64,000 nucleotides of DNA from Corylus avellana (lineage: Eukaryota; Streptophyta; Magnoliopsida; Fagales; Betulaceae): NCBI RefSeq assembly GCF_901000735.1, contig NC_081542.1, forward strand, positions 41,130,375-41,194,374, written 5' to 3'. Positions 11,701 through 24,069 of this stretch are shown here, piece by piece. Position 1 is the first letter of the stretch; the number at the start of each line of letters is the position of its first letter. The notes beneath the pieces are model-generated. The model saw only the letters and a program-made list of their open reading frames with translations, was not told where the DNA came from and did not search any database. A program made the position numbers and the translations under genes.

Positions 11701-14700
11701 ATATTAATAAATTATTTAAGACATATTCTGCCACACTATGTCAAATAGTTAGTAAAATTACAATTTTATAAAATAATAAACTTAATCAGTTATAATGTTT
11801 TTAATCAATTGTGTATATCGATTTACATGCAGACTTAATTTTTTATTTTTTATTTTTATGAATAATTCTTTTGTTACTGTTACATGATAAATTATGTAGA
11901 CCCACGAAGGTTTCAGCTCACCTATCAAACATCATTCGGAAAGAGGCATCTGAAGAATTGGAGTGACCACCGATTTCTTCGTTGGCCGGTAATTAGTTCA
12001 ATGAAAAACATGACCAATTTCAAACATTATTATTCCTTAATCAACAGAAGGCTCAATGTCATGATATAATTTTTCTATGTTTTGCAGGCATGTTTTCTTC
12101 GGCAGTTCCTTAAATCTGTTTACAAAGTGGATTATTTCATTCTCAGACATGGATTCATTACGGTATTGCATGCAACCAATCCGTTCATTATATATAATTA
12201 GTCCATGCATGGTAATTTTCTTGATTAACGGTGAAAAATATTAATAATTTTTGCTCTCTTCTGCTACCAATATTCTAGGCCCACTTTGCAGAAGGAAGTA
12301 ACTTTGATTTTCAGAAATACATAAGCAGAGCTTTGGAAAAAGATTTTCGGGTGGTTGTGGGAATGCGGTAAGCATGCATACAAACAATTGCACTGTACAA
12401 TAACACATTGATATGCATGTGAATAATTTTTCTGGGGCATCTTTTTTCTGCAGTTGGTGGATTTGGATATTTACTGTGTTCTTCCTATTCTTCAATGCAC
12501 ACGGTAAATTAAACTGAATTCATTTAAATTAAATAAATAGATCTTTAGATTAATTAATTACTAAGCTTGGGAATGCTGACTATCTAAATTATTTATTCTA
12601 TTTCTGCAGTATTTCGCAGTTACTTATGGCTTCCCTTCTTTCCATTAGTGGTGAGTAAATCAATTACCTCAACTACAAGAACGAGAGAAATGCTATATAA
12701 TACACTTTTCTTTCACCTCAATTTCACTGAATTGACGTGGTAATGCCCATTAGTCTTTGAACCTTCTCTTTTTTTTTTAACGAGATTGATTTAGAGACTG
12801 ATGAACATTATCATATCAGTCCGGTAAAATAGATAGGATGAGATAAAAGTGTCATATAGAGCACTGCTTTTGGTGAAATTAAAAGTGTTGTAGATTAAGG
12901 TGATTTGTGTTTTTGCAGATGCTGTTGATTGTGGGAACAAAGTTACAGGGCATTATAAACAAAAATCTTATAAATATCCTTCAGTAAAAATCTTATAAAT
13001 ATCCCACTTTGTTGACATGGTTAATTATTGTTAAAAAAATAAAAATTTGAGCACGAGTTAAAACTGTCATGTTAATATTGTAGGATAAAAATATGATTTT
13101 TAACATTTTTAATATATATATACACACAATAATTACTAGACCCTACCGTATATGTATACTACACAAACATCTCACAAATATCATATAAAGCGTACATTGT
13201 ATGGTTTAGTAGCTAAACCTTACTGCTTTTAGCTTTATAGGATATTTTTGTATGGTAATAATATTACTCTGTAGAATATGAGTAATGCTATTTAATAGTA
13301 ATATTAGTCTGTAGAATATCATATCATTATACAATTGGTATGATATAACAAAAAAGATTAGCCTTTATTTTATTTTTCTTCTTAAAAATTGTTGATTTTT
13401 ACTATTGCATTATCAAATTGTATATATATAAAAAAAAAAAAAAACCCATATCAGCGCATCTTTTACCGGTGCTTGTTTAAGGTGCATTGGTGTCGCGATT
13501 TTCTGTAGGTATTACTCTACAAATATTGAGGTGGTATATAACATTACTCTTGACATAAACGGCTTTTGTTGAATTTTATTTGTTGAATTTATCTTTTACA
13601 GATGAGGAGGTGGGAGTCTTGGGAGGCAGAGACCAGATCATTGGAATATCAATTTTCAAATGGTAAGCTTTGACGGCTATGAATCTACCTGGAATCTCGT
13701 CCGTTGGAAAAGTCTGCGTGGATATTAATGTTCTTGTTTTACTATGGTATCCAGAAACTACGTACCACAAATGGAAATTGATTTCTATGTACAGGAATGA
13801 TTAATATTAATAAATTATTGAAGACATATTCAAATAGTTAGTCAATTTAAAAAAAAAATTATAAAATAATAAATTAAATTATTTTAATTAATATTCTAAC
13901 AACCAATGAAGAATTATAATGTTTTTAATCAATTGTGTATATCGATTTTTTTGCAAATTCTTCTCACATGCAGACTCATATGTCTTGTTCTGTTTTTTAT
14001 TTTATGAATAATTCTTTTCTTACTTTTACATGATAAATTACTTCTCTTTTTTTTTAACGAGATTGATTTAGAGACTGATGAACATTATCATATCAGTCCG
14101 GTAAAATAGATAGGATGAGATAAAAGTGTCATATAGAGCACTGCTTTTGGTGAAATTAAAAGTGTTGTAGATTAAGGTGATTTGTGTTTTTGCAGATGCT
14201 GTTGATTGTGGGAACAAAGTTACAGGGCATTATAACCAAGATGTGCTTAGATAGCCATGAGAAATCTCAGGTTGTTAGGGGAACATTGCTTGTGAGACCA
14301 AGCGACCACTTTTTCTGGTTTGGTTGGCCCAAATTGCTTCTCCACCTTATCCACTTCATATTGTTTCAGGTCATCCTTCAATCTTTCTTCATGTTTAATC
14401 TAAAGAAAAACAATTTCTTTTGACCCTTTAGATTTAAACAAGACTGCAGATCTTTTGACCAAATTTTACCAAGAACAAGTGATTTCTAATATTCTAAAGT
14501 TCCCCACAATAATATCCAATTCCGTTGTTCTTTCAGAATTGGTAATGAAATTATTTCAAGAAGGTAAACTTTATTCTAATAAAAGAAACTTTTTTTGGGC
14601 TTTGCAGAATTCCTTTCAACTAGCATTCTTTGCATGGACTTGGGTAAGCATCCTAATTAATTAAGTTTATTGTTATTAATTTCTACCATTCTATTATATT

Positions 14701-15295
14701 ATAAGTAAGGGGAATAATAATATTCATTGTCTAATTATTATTACTTGCTTCAAATTACAGTACAAATTTGGTTTTAGGTCATGCTTCCACAAAGAAAATG
14801 AAGATATTATCTTAAGGCTAGCCATGGGTGTAGTTGTACAAGTCCTTTGTGGCTATGTCACACTCCCTCTCTATGCTCTTGTCACACAGGTAAATTTATA
14901 TTCAAACCCTACAACTAATTATATGAGAAGTTTTGGCAAATTAAATCACACACCCACATCAAGATTTTAAATTTCCTATCATTTTCCTTGAAATTTTTTT
15001 CACCCTCTGAAACATGCAACAGATGGGTACGTCAATGAGGAAAGATGTTTTCACAGAGGGTGTTGTTAATGGGCTGAAAAGATGGCGAGTGAAAGCCAAG
15101 AAAAACGTTGCATTGAGGAACACGAACAATTACTCACTAGACACCTCCCTTGAGACTTCTTTGGTCGACACTTCACCTTCGTTCAATACTCTTGAAGCAA
15201 CAATCTCAGTAGAATCTGGTTCCCCATCAGACGCTGAGTACGTGGCAGTTGGAGTAGAGGATGAAGAAAAGGGAATTGTAGGAGGAAGATCATAA
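8708..15295 (+). CDS. MLO: MLO-like protein, copy 2 (rearranged, early stop)
   Basis: MLO-family seven-TM protein. Functional-looking exons: 8708-8845, 8944-9001, 9078-9235, 9322-9438, 11496-11556, 11900-11988, 12088-12162, 12279-12367, 12454-12503, 12610-12650, 14196-14369, 14608-14643, 14761-14889, 15023-15295. Joined they keep one frame of 495 codons. TM1 is in exon 1 (WAVAIVCFFLILISILIEKL) and the extracellular cysteines are in exons 3 and 13. The N-terminal start matches copy 3. Three oddities: a 1.15-kb TRIM in intron 4; intron 10 enlarged to about 1.5 kb by a partial duplication holding a truncated exon 11 and a second exon 5; and a CAA to TAA change at 15293 that removes 23 C-terminal residues relative to copy 1. 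The calmodulin-binding stretch is kept. A full product needs both pseudo-exons to be skipped, so function is uncertain. Confidence 0.85.
9536..10683 (+). mobile_element. TRIM-like LTR retrotransposon in intron 4 of MLO copy 2
   Basis: A 1148-bp element with direct LTRs 9536-9803 and 10412-10683 (TGTTAAG...TTCTAACA). A primer-binding site reads TGGTATTAGAGCC (9804, complementary to initiator Met-tRNA) and a polypurine tract TTTGAGGGGGA lies before the 3' LTR. Flanks GATGG and TATGG give a 4-5 bp target duplication; MLO copy 3 keeps the empty site (AATTTGATGGTTTGGTTAA near 47633). The 608-bp interior is GC-richer than its surroundings and has no gag or pol. Same orientation as the gene; non-autonomous. 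Confidence 0.9.
12919..14040 (+). pseudogene. Partial internal duplication in MLO copy 2 (pseudo-exons 11 and 5)
   Basis: 12919-12958 is the first 40 bases of exon 11, with a good acceptor but cut after CATTATAA and joined to intron 4 sequence. 13602-13662 is a full second copy of exon 5 with both splice sites. At 14041 intron 5 jumps into intron 10, so exons 6-10 are missing from this second pass. The intron 10 segment before 12919 is repeated almost exactly before 14196, so the event is recent. Using pseudo-exon 5 between exons 10 and 11 adds 61 nt and shifts the frame; reading through pseudo-exon 11 reaches a stop after about 24 codons. Confidence 0.88.
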
Positions 15296-16436
15296 CCGGA
15301 GGAGAAGCAAAAAGTCATGGGAGGCTCGTTTCATGGTTTTGATGTAGTGAAAGAAAAATAGGCTAGCTAGCTCATAGTTGTACAGTAGTAATTACAGTTA
15401 TTTTATATATATATATATGGAGGAGACGATGCCGTTTTGGATGCTTCTTAAGTACTCCACTGCTGACATTTTTGGGCCTTGTCTTCACCTTGTATTTTTT
15501 CAATTTTTCTATGATTAATAGATTTCTACTAGCTTATGTCATTGGTTATATATTTTTAGTAATTAACAGAACAGATAATAAGGGAGAAATTTTTCATTCT
15601 TATTTCATTTTGATGAAAAAAGTTCTTATTTTGTTAACAGGAAAGAACTTGATTACTTGAGCAAAAAAATTTTCCTGCACTCGTTTTTTTTTTAAAGGGG
15701 ATCCATAAATATTGAACGCTAAGTGGGTCATGGGCTCACTAGAGAATGAACTACTAGCAAAATAACTTGGACTCACCCGTGGATGAAAATAGTTAAGGTT
15801 ATGGCTTTTAAGGAGCCAATTAATCCAAAGATATATAAATACCAGTGGTTGCAAGGAACCTGTGGCTTAGAAGAAATTCTTTGGTCTATGGGGGATTTTG
15901 GTCATCGAAATCAAATTGTACGTAAGGTTATAGAATCACTTCAAGAATGAGAAGATGCGCAGGTCGAACCGCATAAGAATGAAGGTTAATATACAATGGT
16001 GTGCCATTGCTGGAAGGCTCGGGGGACTAGTGAAGGTAAATTGGGATGCTGCGATAGACAATGACAAAACTAGGGGAGATTAGCATAGGCCAGGCCCCCC
16101 AAAAATAAGGAAAAAGAAAAAGTCTATCTAACAAAAAAAAGAAGAAAGTAAAATAGGGCCAAATTTGGCCCTATTTTTTATTTTTTCGGCCCTATTCCAT
16201 AAAAAATGCTGGTCCTATTTTTAATTTTTTTGGGCCATACCCATTAAGTTTTTATTTTTATTTTTATTTTTTATTTTTGGCCCTTGGGTCTTTAGTTAGT
16301 AAAAAAACCAATTTTTTTTTTTTAATAAAAAAATTTCTAAAGAACTAATAAAAAAAAAAAAAAAAAAATTGGCTAGCCCCCTCCCATAAAATTTATTGGT
16401 TCCGTCCCTGGCAGTAGATACACGAAATAGGAAGAT
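15296..16436. other. 3' flank of MLO copy 2
   Basis: Counterpart of 2750-3890. It holds the former C-terminal codons after the early stop, a short TA run, the start of the RNase H-like remnant (16010-16085) and the AT-rich block. It ends abruptly where a CACTA transposon begins, after GAAGAT. Confidence 0.75.
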
Positions 16437-16740
16437 CACTACAAAAAAACAATTTTTCCCTTACTGGAGATTTCTGACGTTTTATGGTGTCTGACACGTC
16501 AGAAAATTTTTATGACATGTCATTTTTAACATGTGTTGAATGTCAGAAGCATAAGGGTCAGTAAAATTTTTTTCTTGACGTGTTAGTAGTTGGAATGTCA
16601 GAATTTTCTGACGTTTTACTGTATGACATGTCAGAATATTTTTCTGACGTGGTAGAAATCCCACTTCAGAAAATGTTCTGACGTGGGAATAATGCCACGT
16701 CAGCAAATTTTATGACGTGGGAGAAATCCCACGTTAGAAA
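16437..16740. repeat. CACTA terminal and subterminal repeats
   Basis: After the CACTA terminus come at least ten short repeats in both orientations built on TGACGT (CTGACGT, TGACGTGG, CCACGTCAG, GACATGTCA). Clustered subterminal motifs of this kind are the binding sites for TNPA-type proteins in En/Spm elements; binding here is an inference. Confidence 0.75.
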
Positions 16741-19117
16741 ATTAGGTTCTTTTTTTTTTCTTTCTCATTTGTTTTTTTTGAAAGGCCTTTCACATTTGTT
16801 TGAAAGGCCAATTTGTAGGGCCTTTGACTTAATACACATTACTCATCCATCACATTTGTTTGAACTATATATTCATGAACATCCACATTAATCATGTTTG
16901 TCAAAAATTCGTTAAACCCTAAACGAATTTTTCATTAATCATCTATAAAAAATGAACATCCACATTAATCACAAACATGCAAGTATCACAAACTCCATCA
17001 AGTATGACAAACATGCCTTTTGTACAAAAACTACAAACAACCAAACCCGAATCTAGACATAATTACATGTAACAGTAAACATCAACAAGATAATAACAAA
17101 ATATTTATAAGTTTACCAACTACAAACTGACAGACAAAGCTGATTACATGGCACTAGGTTCTTCATTGTGTATCACTCTAGAGAAGGATTTTAGAAAAAT
17201 ATTGTCTCAGATAGTTGATTAGAATATTTCTTCACTATCTCCTCAAACTCCAAGCTATAATTTTATAGAAAGGAATGCAAAACGTTATCCACCTGCAAAC
17301 ATAGGCATAAAAACTTAATAAAACATGAGACCATTTAATCAAGTTGTTGATGAACCTAAGACTATCCCCACCCCCACCCCTTACCATGTAAGCAAATCTT
17401 TTACTCTCTCTTATTCTTTTTTCTTAATATAAGTAAACTCTTGTTGCATTTTTACTTAAATACCTTAAAAATGATCTTTTTTAAGCAAAGAAGTCCAAGA
17501 AAAGAGTGAAAGTCAAATTTCACAAGATCCAACGATGTGTACCAACACGAAATAGAAGCATATATAAAATTGCACAAAATAAGTTTGAACTAAACAAGTA
17601 AACAAACATCAAGTTGAACTTAAAGTGTGTACATATATTTGCATGTGTATGAGTGCAGCGCCTGTGTGTGTTAGGGGGGGTGGGGGGTGGGAGGGTGCAG
17701 AGAGAAAGGAAGGAAGACATTGTGCAATTCCTATCCAATTCTCTTCTCAACCAGATGTAATATATCACACTTTAATAGAACAAAACATTCCACAGCCAGG
17801 AAATTTCTCTAAAACTGGATATCAAAGTAAGTGTAGTCACCTCTCCATTGTCATCGTCAAAGCCTATGTTTGATTCCAAATGAGACTCCTTTCCCTATTT
17901 AAAAATGATGGTAAATCATTACACAGAGCTCTAAAATTAATGTATATGGGTGTGCATGTCCGACTGTATAGAAGATAAAAGACTTAAAAGGAGAATAATA
18001 GTCACCTTAGGCACCTCCAGACAAGCACTCTCCCTAGGGTTTTCTGTATCCTGGAAACGCAAATCAAGAATAAGCAATCTATATAACTAATTTTTCGTGG
18101 GAATCAAAAAATAATTAGAACATAGTAAAAAGAACAAGAAGAAATATTCCTAAAATAAAAGAAAGCATAGGCAACAAAAACAAGAAATCATGGATAAGTT
18201 TGTGATGAGGCATTATTTCCACAAACAACTCTTTTTATCTTAACTAATTCGAGTATTTAGCCTCTTCGATACTCTTAAATTGGAAGTTTGGACCTTCAAA
18301 TACATAACACATTCTATCTTTCATTCAGATGCTTCCACTTATTCATGATTTCAAATGAACAACAATAAAACTAAATTAGGATAACCATTAAGATTGATGG
18401 GGTCCTAACTCATTATCACAAAATATAGTGAGACCTTTATGAAGCCAAACCATTAAATAAGCATACAAATTATAAAGGTGACCTTTATATGTTTACTTCT
18501 ATGTGAATAGGTTTTGCATCAATGATCTAGAAAACAATGATCATTCCTTCTTTTCTTCCTCTTCTCTCTCTCTATCTCCTTTCTTTCTTTTTCTTTTTCT
18601 TTTCTTTTTTAATGACAAGAAACACTCAATTATACTTTTGACCTCATTATCTCTCCTACAAGAGGCCCAATCTATTAAACCCTAAACGAAGTATTGATTA
18701 AACATCCATAAAAAAATATTTACTATTTATCATATATACATAATTACATGTATCATAAACATGTAATTTCTACGTCAATCATATACAACCAAACTATATA
18801 TGTTACCACGAATATAAACTTAATTACATGTAACGTTAAACATCAACAAAACAAGAACAAAATATATAATAGGTTTACCAACTACAAACTCACAGATAAT
18901 GCTCAATCTAGGTCAATAGCTTTCTCATTTTCCAACCTCTCCGCATTACCTGCAGATGATAAAACAATCAATCAAGAAGCGATAGGTACCTTTCTTATCA
19001 GGATCCTAAGCCAAACATAAAAAAGGGCACCATAACAACTTTAACATATATACTAACCAAAATGACATTACTATAATAGAACCAAAAATGCACTAACTAC
19101 AAATAATAATCATCATC

Positions 19118-19157
<40 letters not shown>

Positions 19158-19402
19158 CGACTGGAAAATAATATCCTTCTAAAATTAGACGCAAACACAA
19201 TGCTAACGTTTATTAGTAGAAATAATAACAAAAATCATCGGGGTCACTATCACCAATAAGAACATAAAAAACAATACTAAAAGCAATCAAATGTATCACC
19301 AAATCAATGAAGAACAAAACATTTTGCAACAAGAGTGTCAATTTATATATATATATATATTCAAGAAAACCCAAACCAAAAAAAAAAAAAAATTGCATTA
19401 CC
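16741..19402. other. Non-coding 3' part of the CACTA element
   Basis: No gene supported. A segment near 16900-17160 recurs, diverged, at 18670-18910 (shared words AAACCCTAAACGAA, ACCAACTACAAACT), so an internal duplication is present. A (TA)n run lies at 19121-19155. Short open frames here are not conserved between the two repeats. Confidence 0.55.
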
Positions 19403-21244
19403 TTATCCACTCCCCACCGACGATCTCACCCCCAAACGGGCTGGAGACTCTTTGTCTGGCACATCCTTAACTCGAGTCATATCGGATGAGGACCTCGACT
19501 GCAACATGGACTCAAGCTGACGAAAACGTGCCTCATACAAAGTGTTCATACTAGCCTCGTTCTCTGCTAGCCCCACAGCAACCTGGGCAACAACCTGCTC
19601 TCGCTGTGCATCTAACAGCGCAGCTATCTCCGCCTTGTGCCTCTCCCTTTCAGCTTGCTGTGCAGCTGCCTGCTCTCGCTGTGTCTCCAACAGTGCATCC
19701 ATCTCCTGCTTGTGCTTCTCCCGCTCAGCTTGTAGTGCAGCTTTTATCATTTCTGAGACACCAGAGCTCCTAGGAGGTTGTGACCGTGGCGTGACTGGTC
19801 TATAATAGGAGTATATGCTGCAGTGCACAGGTAGTATACCTGTTCTAACCTGGCAAACCCGACCAGCGTACTCCGGCTTATTGTCAATCCCCAGTGCGTA
19901 CGCATCGTCGGGTGCCCACCATACAGTGCCCTCGGTTACAGATCTTCTAGCAGCAGGGTCAGTAAGAAGTAACTCCTTCATCATCTCCTGTAGGGTACAC
20001 ATTAAAAGAAGCAATTAGAAATATTAAATTAAAGTACAAATAAATATATATTAACCAAGACAAATCGGTTATTAGTAGCATACACATCTCTTCCTGACCA
20101 AGTCATTTGGATATCCGCCATCCTTCTTCACGTGTGTATTGATGTAAGACTGCACTCGTGTTGGCGGAGTCCCGGTACTTATGAGTTGCATAAACAAATA
20201 AAACATAAACATAATCAACATATATATATATATAACTGACCAAAAAACACACATACTTCTTCATGTGTAGCCCTGGCAAAGCTCTTTGACCCGGTACAGT
20301 GAGGCTCATTGTTCTTAGATTGGATTCCCTTCATATATGCAGTATATTCCTACACAATTAACATTGTTAATATTTTTGTCTAACACATTCATTTTAATAA
20401 AATTAAACAAAACCCAATAAAATATGTGACTTACTTGATTCTCTTTACTACACCATTTCTCCAATAATATATCCACGTCTGTTCTGTTGTACGTGGATAA
20501 TTGTTCCCCTTCCCTAGCCTTTATTGTCGCTGGAGTATCGTCTGACGTAATGTGAAGACTTTGCTTCAAGTCATGCCTCCAAGTCTTATACTTGTGTCGC
20601 ATATCAAGGAAAGCGTCCCGTTTTACGGCCGCAATATCGCACTCAGGCAGGATATAGAAGTGCTTCTGCATAAATTCACGTGTATATTTATATTAACTAT
20701 ACAATATATATTGGAGATAAATATATGAATGTACAAATAACTATCATAAATACAATAATATTTAATTATAACATATCATCAAGGCATCCCAGATATCCTC
20801 CTTCCTACGCTTCGGTACATTCTTCCACTCGTTGCTAATCCTTACTTAATTACTGCTCCTGATGAACACTCCGGTCATCCGTCTAAATTTGGAAGCGCTT
20901 TGTCCCACAGGTTGCCATGCGGGGTTATACTCACACACGATCTTCTGGCCATCGGGGATCTCCCACAACTTGTGACATGACTTGACACTCAAAACACGGT
21001 AGCGGGTGGTGCCATTTTGATCTACACCTAATACATTAAGGATTTGAACAAGTTAGTTACTTATTTAAACTAACTACATATTAAAATAAAAATAAAAAAA
21101 TTACGATTTTTTAGCACATAGACTTACTTATCGTCCGAACCTTGTCCACTGCCAATGGGCATGTAGTGGCATCATTGGAATGCGTGTCCTGCGCAACACC
21201 ATCCTCATCACCCACATTGCTATCCGGGGGTTGTGTCTCATCAC

Positions 21245-22110
21245 TAGGGCTGTTAAGTGAGCGAAGCGTCTCTCGAGCAAGCTCGGGCTCGACTCGAATA
21301 TTAAATGAAGCGTTTCGTGAACACAAATCCTGGCTCGAATATTAAACGAAGCAAGTTCGGCTCGACTCGGCTAAGCACGTGAGCTTGGCTCGTATAAGGC
21401 TCGCCTCGCTTATTAGGCTCGGTTCGTATATTTTTTATCAAGTAACAAATAACAATATATAATCAACATTACTCATTTACTCAATAATAACAAATATATT
21501 ATCTACCTTTGTTTTTTTTTGTTTTTGTTTTTATTTTATTTTATTTATGCATATGTGTGTATATATATTATATATATAATATATGTATATATTAATATAA
21601 AAACATATAAGAAATATATATATATATATTATCATTAATAACTATTTTTTAAAATTTTAGTTGATTATGTATGGAATTGTGAGGTGGAGATTAATATGTT
21701 ATATTTGTTTAATGTTCTTTAACATTTTAGTTGATTATGTATGGATGATTGTAATGTTGGGATTAATTTGTTATGTTTGTTTAATGTTCTTTAGCATTTT
21801 AGTTGATTTTGTTAGTTTTAATTGTAAGGTTGACATTAATCTGTTATGTTTGTTAATGTTCTTTAGTATTTTAAGGTGCAAAATATTCTGTATGGATGAT
21901 TTTTGTAATCTAATACACTTAAATTACCAAAAAAAAAAAAAAAACAGTCGAGCTCGAGCTCGAGCTCGAGCTCGAACAGGGTTCCAACCCTGTCGAGACG
22001 AGCTCGAGCAGCAAAGTCAGGCTCGAGTCGAGCTCGAGCCTGGCCCAAAAATAAATGAGCCGAGCCTGGACAGCCCAAGCTCGCCCAAGCTCGGCTCGTT
22101 TACACCCTTG
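21245..22110. mobile_element. hAT-type MITE inside the CACTA accessory gene
   Basis: An 866-bp non-autonomous element. Left end TAGGGCTGTTAAGTGAGC; right end, reverse complement, CAAGGGTGTAAACGAGCC. It is flanked by a perfect 8-bp duplication CTCATCAC (21237-21244 and 22111-22118), diagnostic for hAT elements. The ends are dense in GAGCTCG words, including (GAGCTC)n at about 21952-21975, which creates a spurious Arg-Ala open frame. The middle holds three tandem copies of about 75 bp (21657-21880). Confidence 0.88.
21657..21880. repeat. 75-bp tandem repeat (3 copies) inside the hAT MITE
   Basis: Each unit carries TTTTAGTTGATT and TGTTTAATGTTCTTTA; the last copy is partial and more diverged. 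Confidence 0.75.
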
Positions 22111-24069
22111 CTCATCACTATCATCCACCTGTGATCCGGTGGGGTACGGGTGCCGTTCAAAATGGCCATGTGAAACGATCCCAATGTCGTGAAGTCATGC
22201 GTGAAAGGTGTGGATGTGCTCGGCTTTGGCGGAGTATGCTGAGAATCTCCATGAACGTCACCACCAAAGCTAACGTACTGCCCCGCATGGGTCTGCCTTT
22301 TCACATGATGTGAAAATACCGGTCTATACCCTTCTGGCTCCATTAGCCCTGGGGAATGAATGTAACGCATGGGCGCCAGATGTCAACCGCACGGTCGGTT
22401 GCCTCTGTGCTTTTCTCTTTCCCCTATAACTCATATCTCCCTGCAAAATACAATACGAACCGAATTAGTATTTAAAATAAGTAAATATGTACAAGTATAT
22501 ATAAAGTAATCACACATTTAAAATTTTAAACAAATACTAGTTACTAAATTAATTATATATCGTTTACTCATTGTACAAATAAATTTTATGGTTAACATAA
22601 AAAGTAATTACAAATTAATGTAAATATTTCTTTAAAAAATAAAGAATAATAAAAAAAAAAAATTCAAATATAAGGATGTACTCAAATTTCATTAAATGAC
22701 ATACGCTTCGATTGGTTCTAAATCGGGTCGGACGTAATCGACATCATCAGGTAAGTTAACATGATCATGATTGGTACTCAAGACGAGGGGCTCAATCTCG
22801 TGGTAGCTGACACTAGAATCGTCAAGCCCTTGACTCTGACCAACATCATACATGTTTCTAGGTTTAGTCCTTATAGCGCAAGCCCAATCTGGGTTCCTTT
22901 CATCTTTGACGTAAAATACTTGGCCAACTTGTGAAGTTAGCATAAACAGCTCATCCGTAATCCTCTCTCCGGTGTGGATAAGGTTTTTGAAATTAACAAG
23001 CGTTATGCCATACTCGTCAACCTTGTACCACCTGTCCCTCGTGTTGTCCTCCCAATCACACTTGAACATAACATACTTTGTCCTATAGTAGTACTCAACC
23101 TCAATTATTTGGGTTAACTTCCTGTAATACGTTTTGCCATCAGTACTCGGCACACATACGCCGCTATTTTGAGTCATTTTTTCGATATCAACTGAAAGAG
23201 TGCAGAACAACTTCTCGTTAACCACATATCTATTTGACTGCTATTTCCTTTGGCCCTCTACATTGCATTACCAGTTTCTCACCCAGCTCCTGTCTGCGTA
23301 GGTCGACCAATCCATTGACATGCGTACAATGGAGGGCGATATGTGAAATCGGTGTATAGGATTTGTATGCGAAACAGATATACTCACCATTTAACCGGTA
23401 AGAAGACATTATTCTTACGTAGTCACGATACCAATCGACAAATTGTTCGAAATGTTGGCTTTCCAATTGATCGTCCGCTGTTCGCCCTCTAAGCATTTCC
23501 ATGTGCATCCTACAATTAGAAATTAAATTCACTATAGTGCATTAAAAATTAAGGTTGTACAAGGAATGGTAGGGCATGTACTAGTGACATGACTCACGTC
23601 CGTAGCGGTAGAAACTCGTTCGAGTTAAACAATACATATCGATGAATCTGTGCCAGTGTGATACGGTTGAGGATTACTCGTGTTCCCGCCCCCTTACAAC
23701 CATCAGGGTTTCTTTGGGCCTTATTCTGAAACGTCGGTGCGTCATCCAAATATATCGAGCAGAATGTCACCAACTCAGATGCTATATAACCCTTCGCAAT
23801 ACATCCCTCGGGAGCCGCTTTATTGCGTACATTAGATTTGAACCCCTCTAGGCTCCTGTATATGGAAATCAATCAATCAATTGCAATGATTCACTGCATT
23901 TTAGTGGTAGGGGAAAAAATAATACTAATAACAACTTAACGATCAAAATTTACCTCTCAGTCGTGTTAGTTCTTCTGTTAGCTTAATTCAGTTTCAAAAT
24001 GCAGAGGTTACTGTTTACAGGCTTAAACACTGTATAGAATGCCCAGAATCCAATCTCCACCATTCATAA

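Larger units (their letters stand above)
19403..22434 (-). pseudogene. CACTA accessory gene, Transposase_24 / TNPA-like
   Basis: Second gene of the CACTA element, read on the minus strand from an ATG near 22434. Exons are only approximate. 21040-20770 reads VLSVKSCHKLWEIPDGQ, then NPAWQPVGQSASKFRRMTG. 20671-20315 carries KRDAFLDMRHKYKTWRHDLK and YNRTDVDILLEKW. 20309-20260 reads MSLTVPGQRALPGLHMKK. 20014-19403 holds a long heptad-like coiled coil rich in Q, E and R (AEREKHKQEMDALLETQREQ and its repeat). This order fits plant transposase family PF03004, thought to bind subterminal repeats. A hAT MITE sits inside an exon at 21245, and a stop lies in the NEWKNVP region near 20850. Not functional. 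Confidence 0.75.

Noticed and set aside
17520..17873. Overlapping frames on both strands with PPPTPP and GGGGWEG
   Set aside because: Arise from a GT-rich and poly-G stretch; no homologue recognised and no splice partners.
19542..19805. Cys/Ser/Ala-rich open frame on the + strand
   Set aside because: It is the antisense shadow of the coiled-coil exon of the CACTA accessory gene (repeated CTGCTCTCGCTGTG words).
21661..22134. 157-codon frame with an RARARARAR stretch
   Set aside because: Produced by (GAGCTC)n and tandem repeats inside the hAT MITE; no conserved domain.
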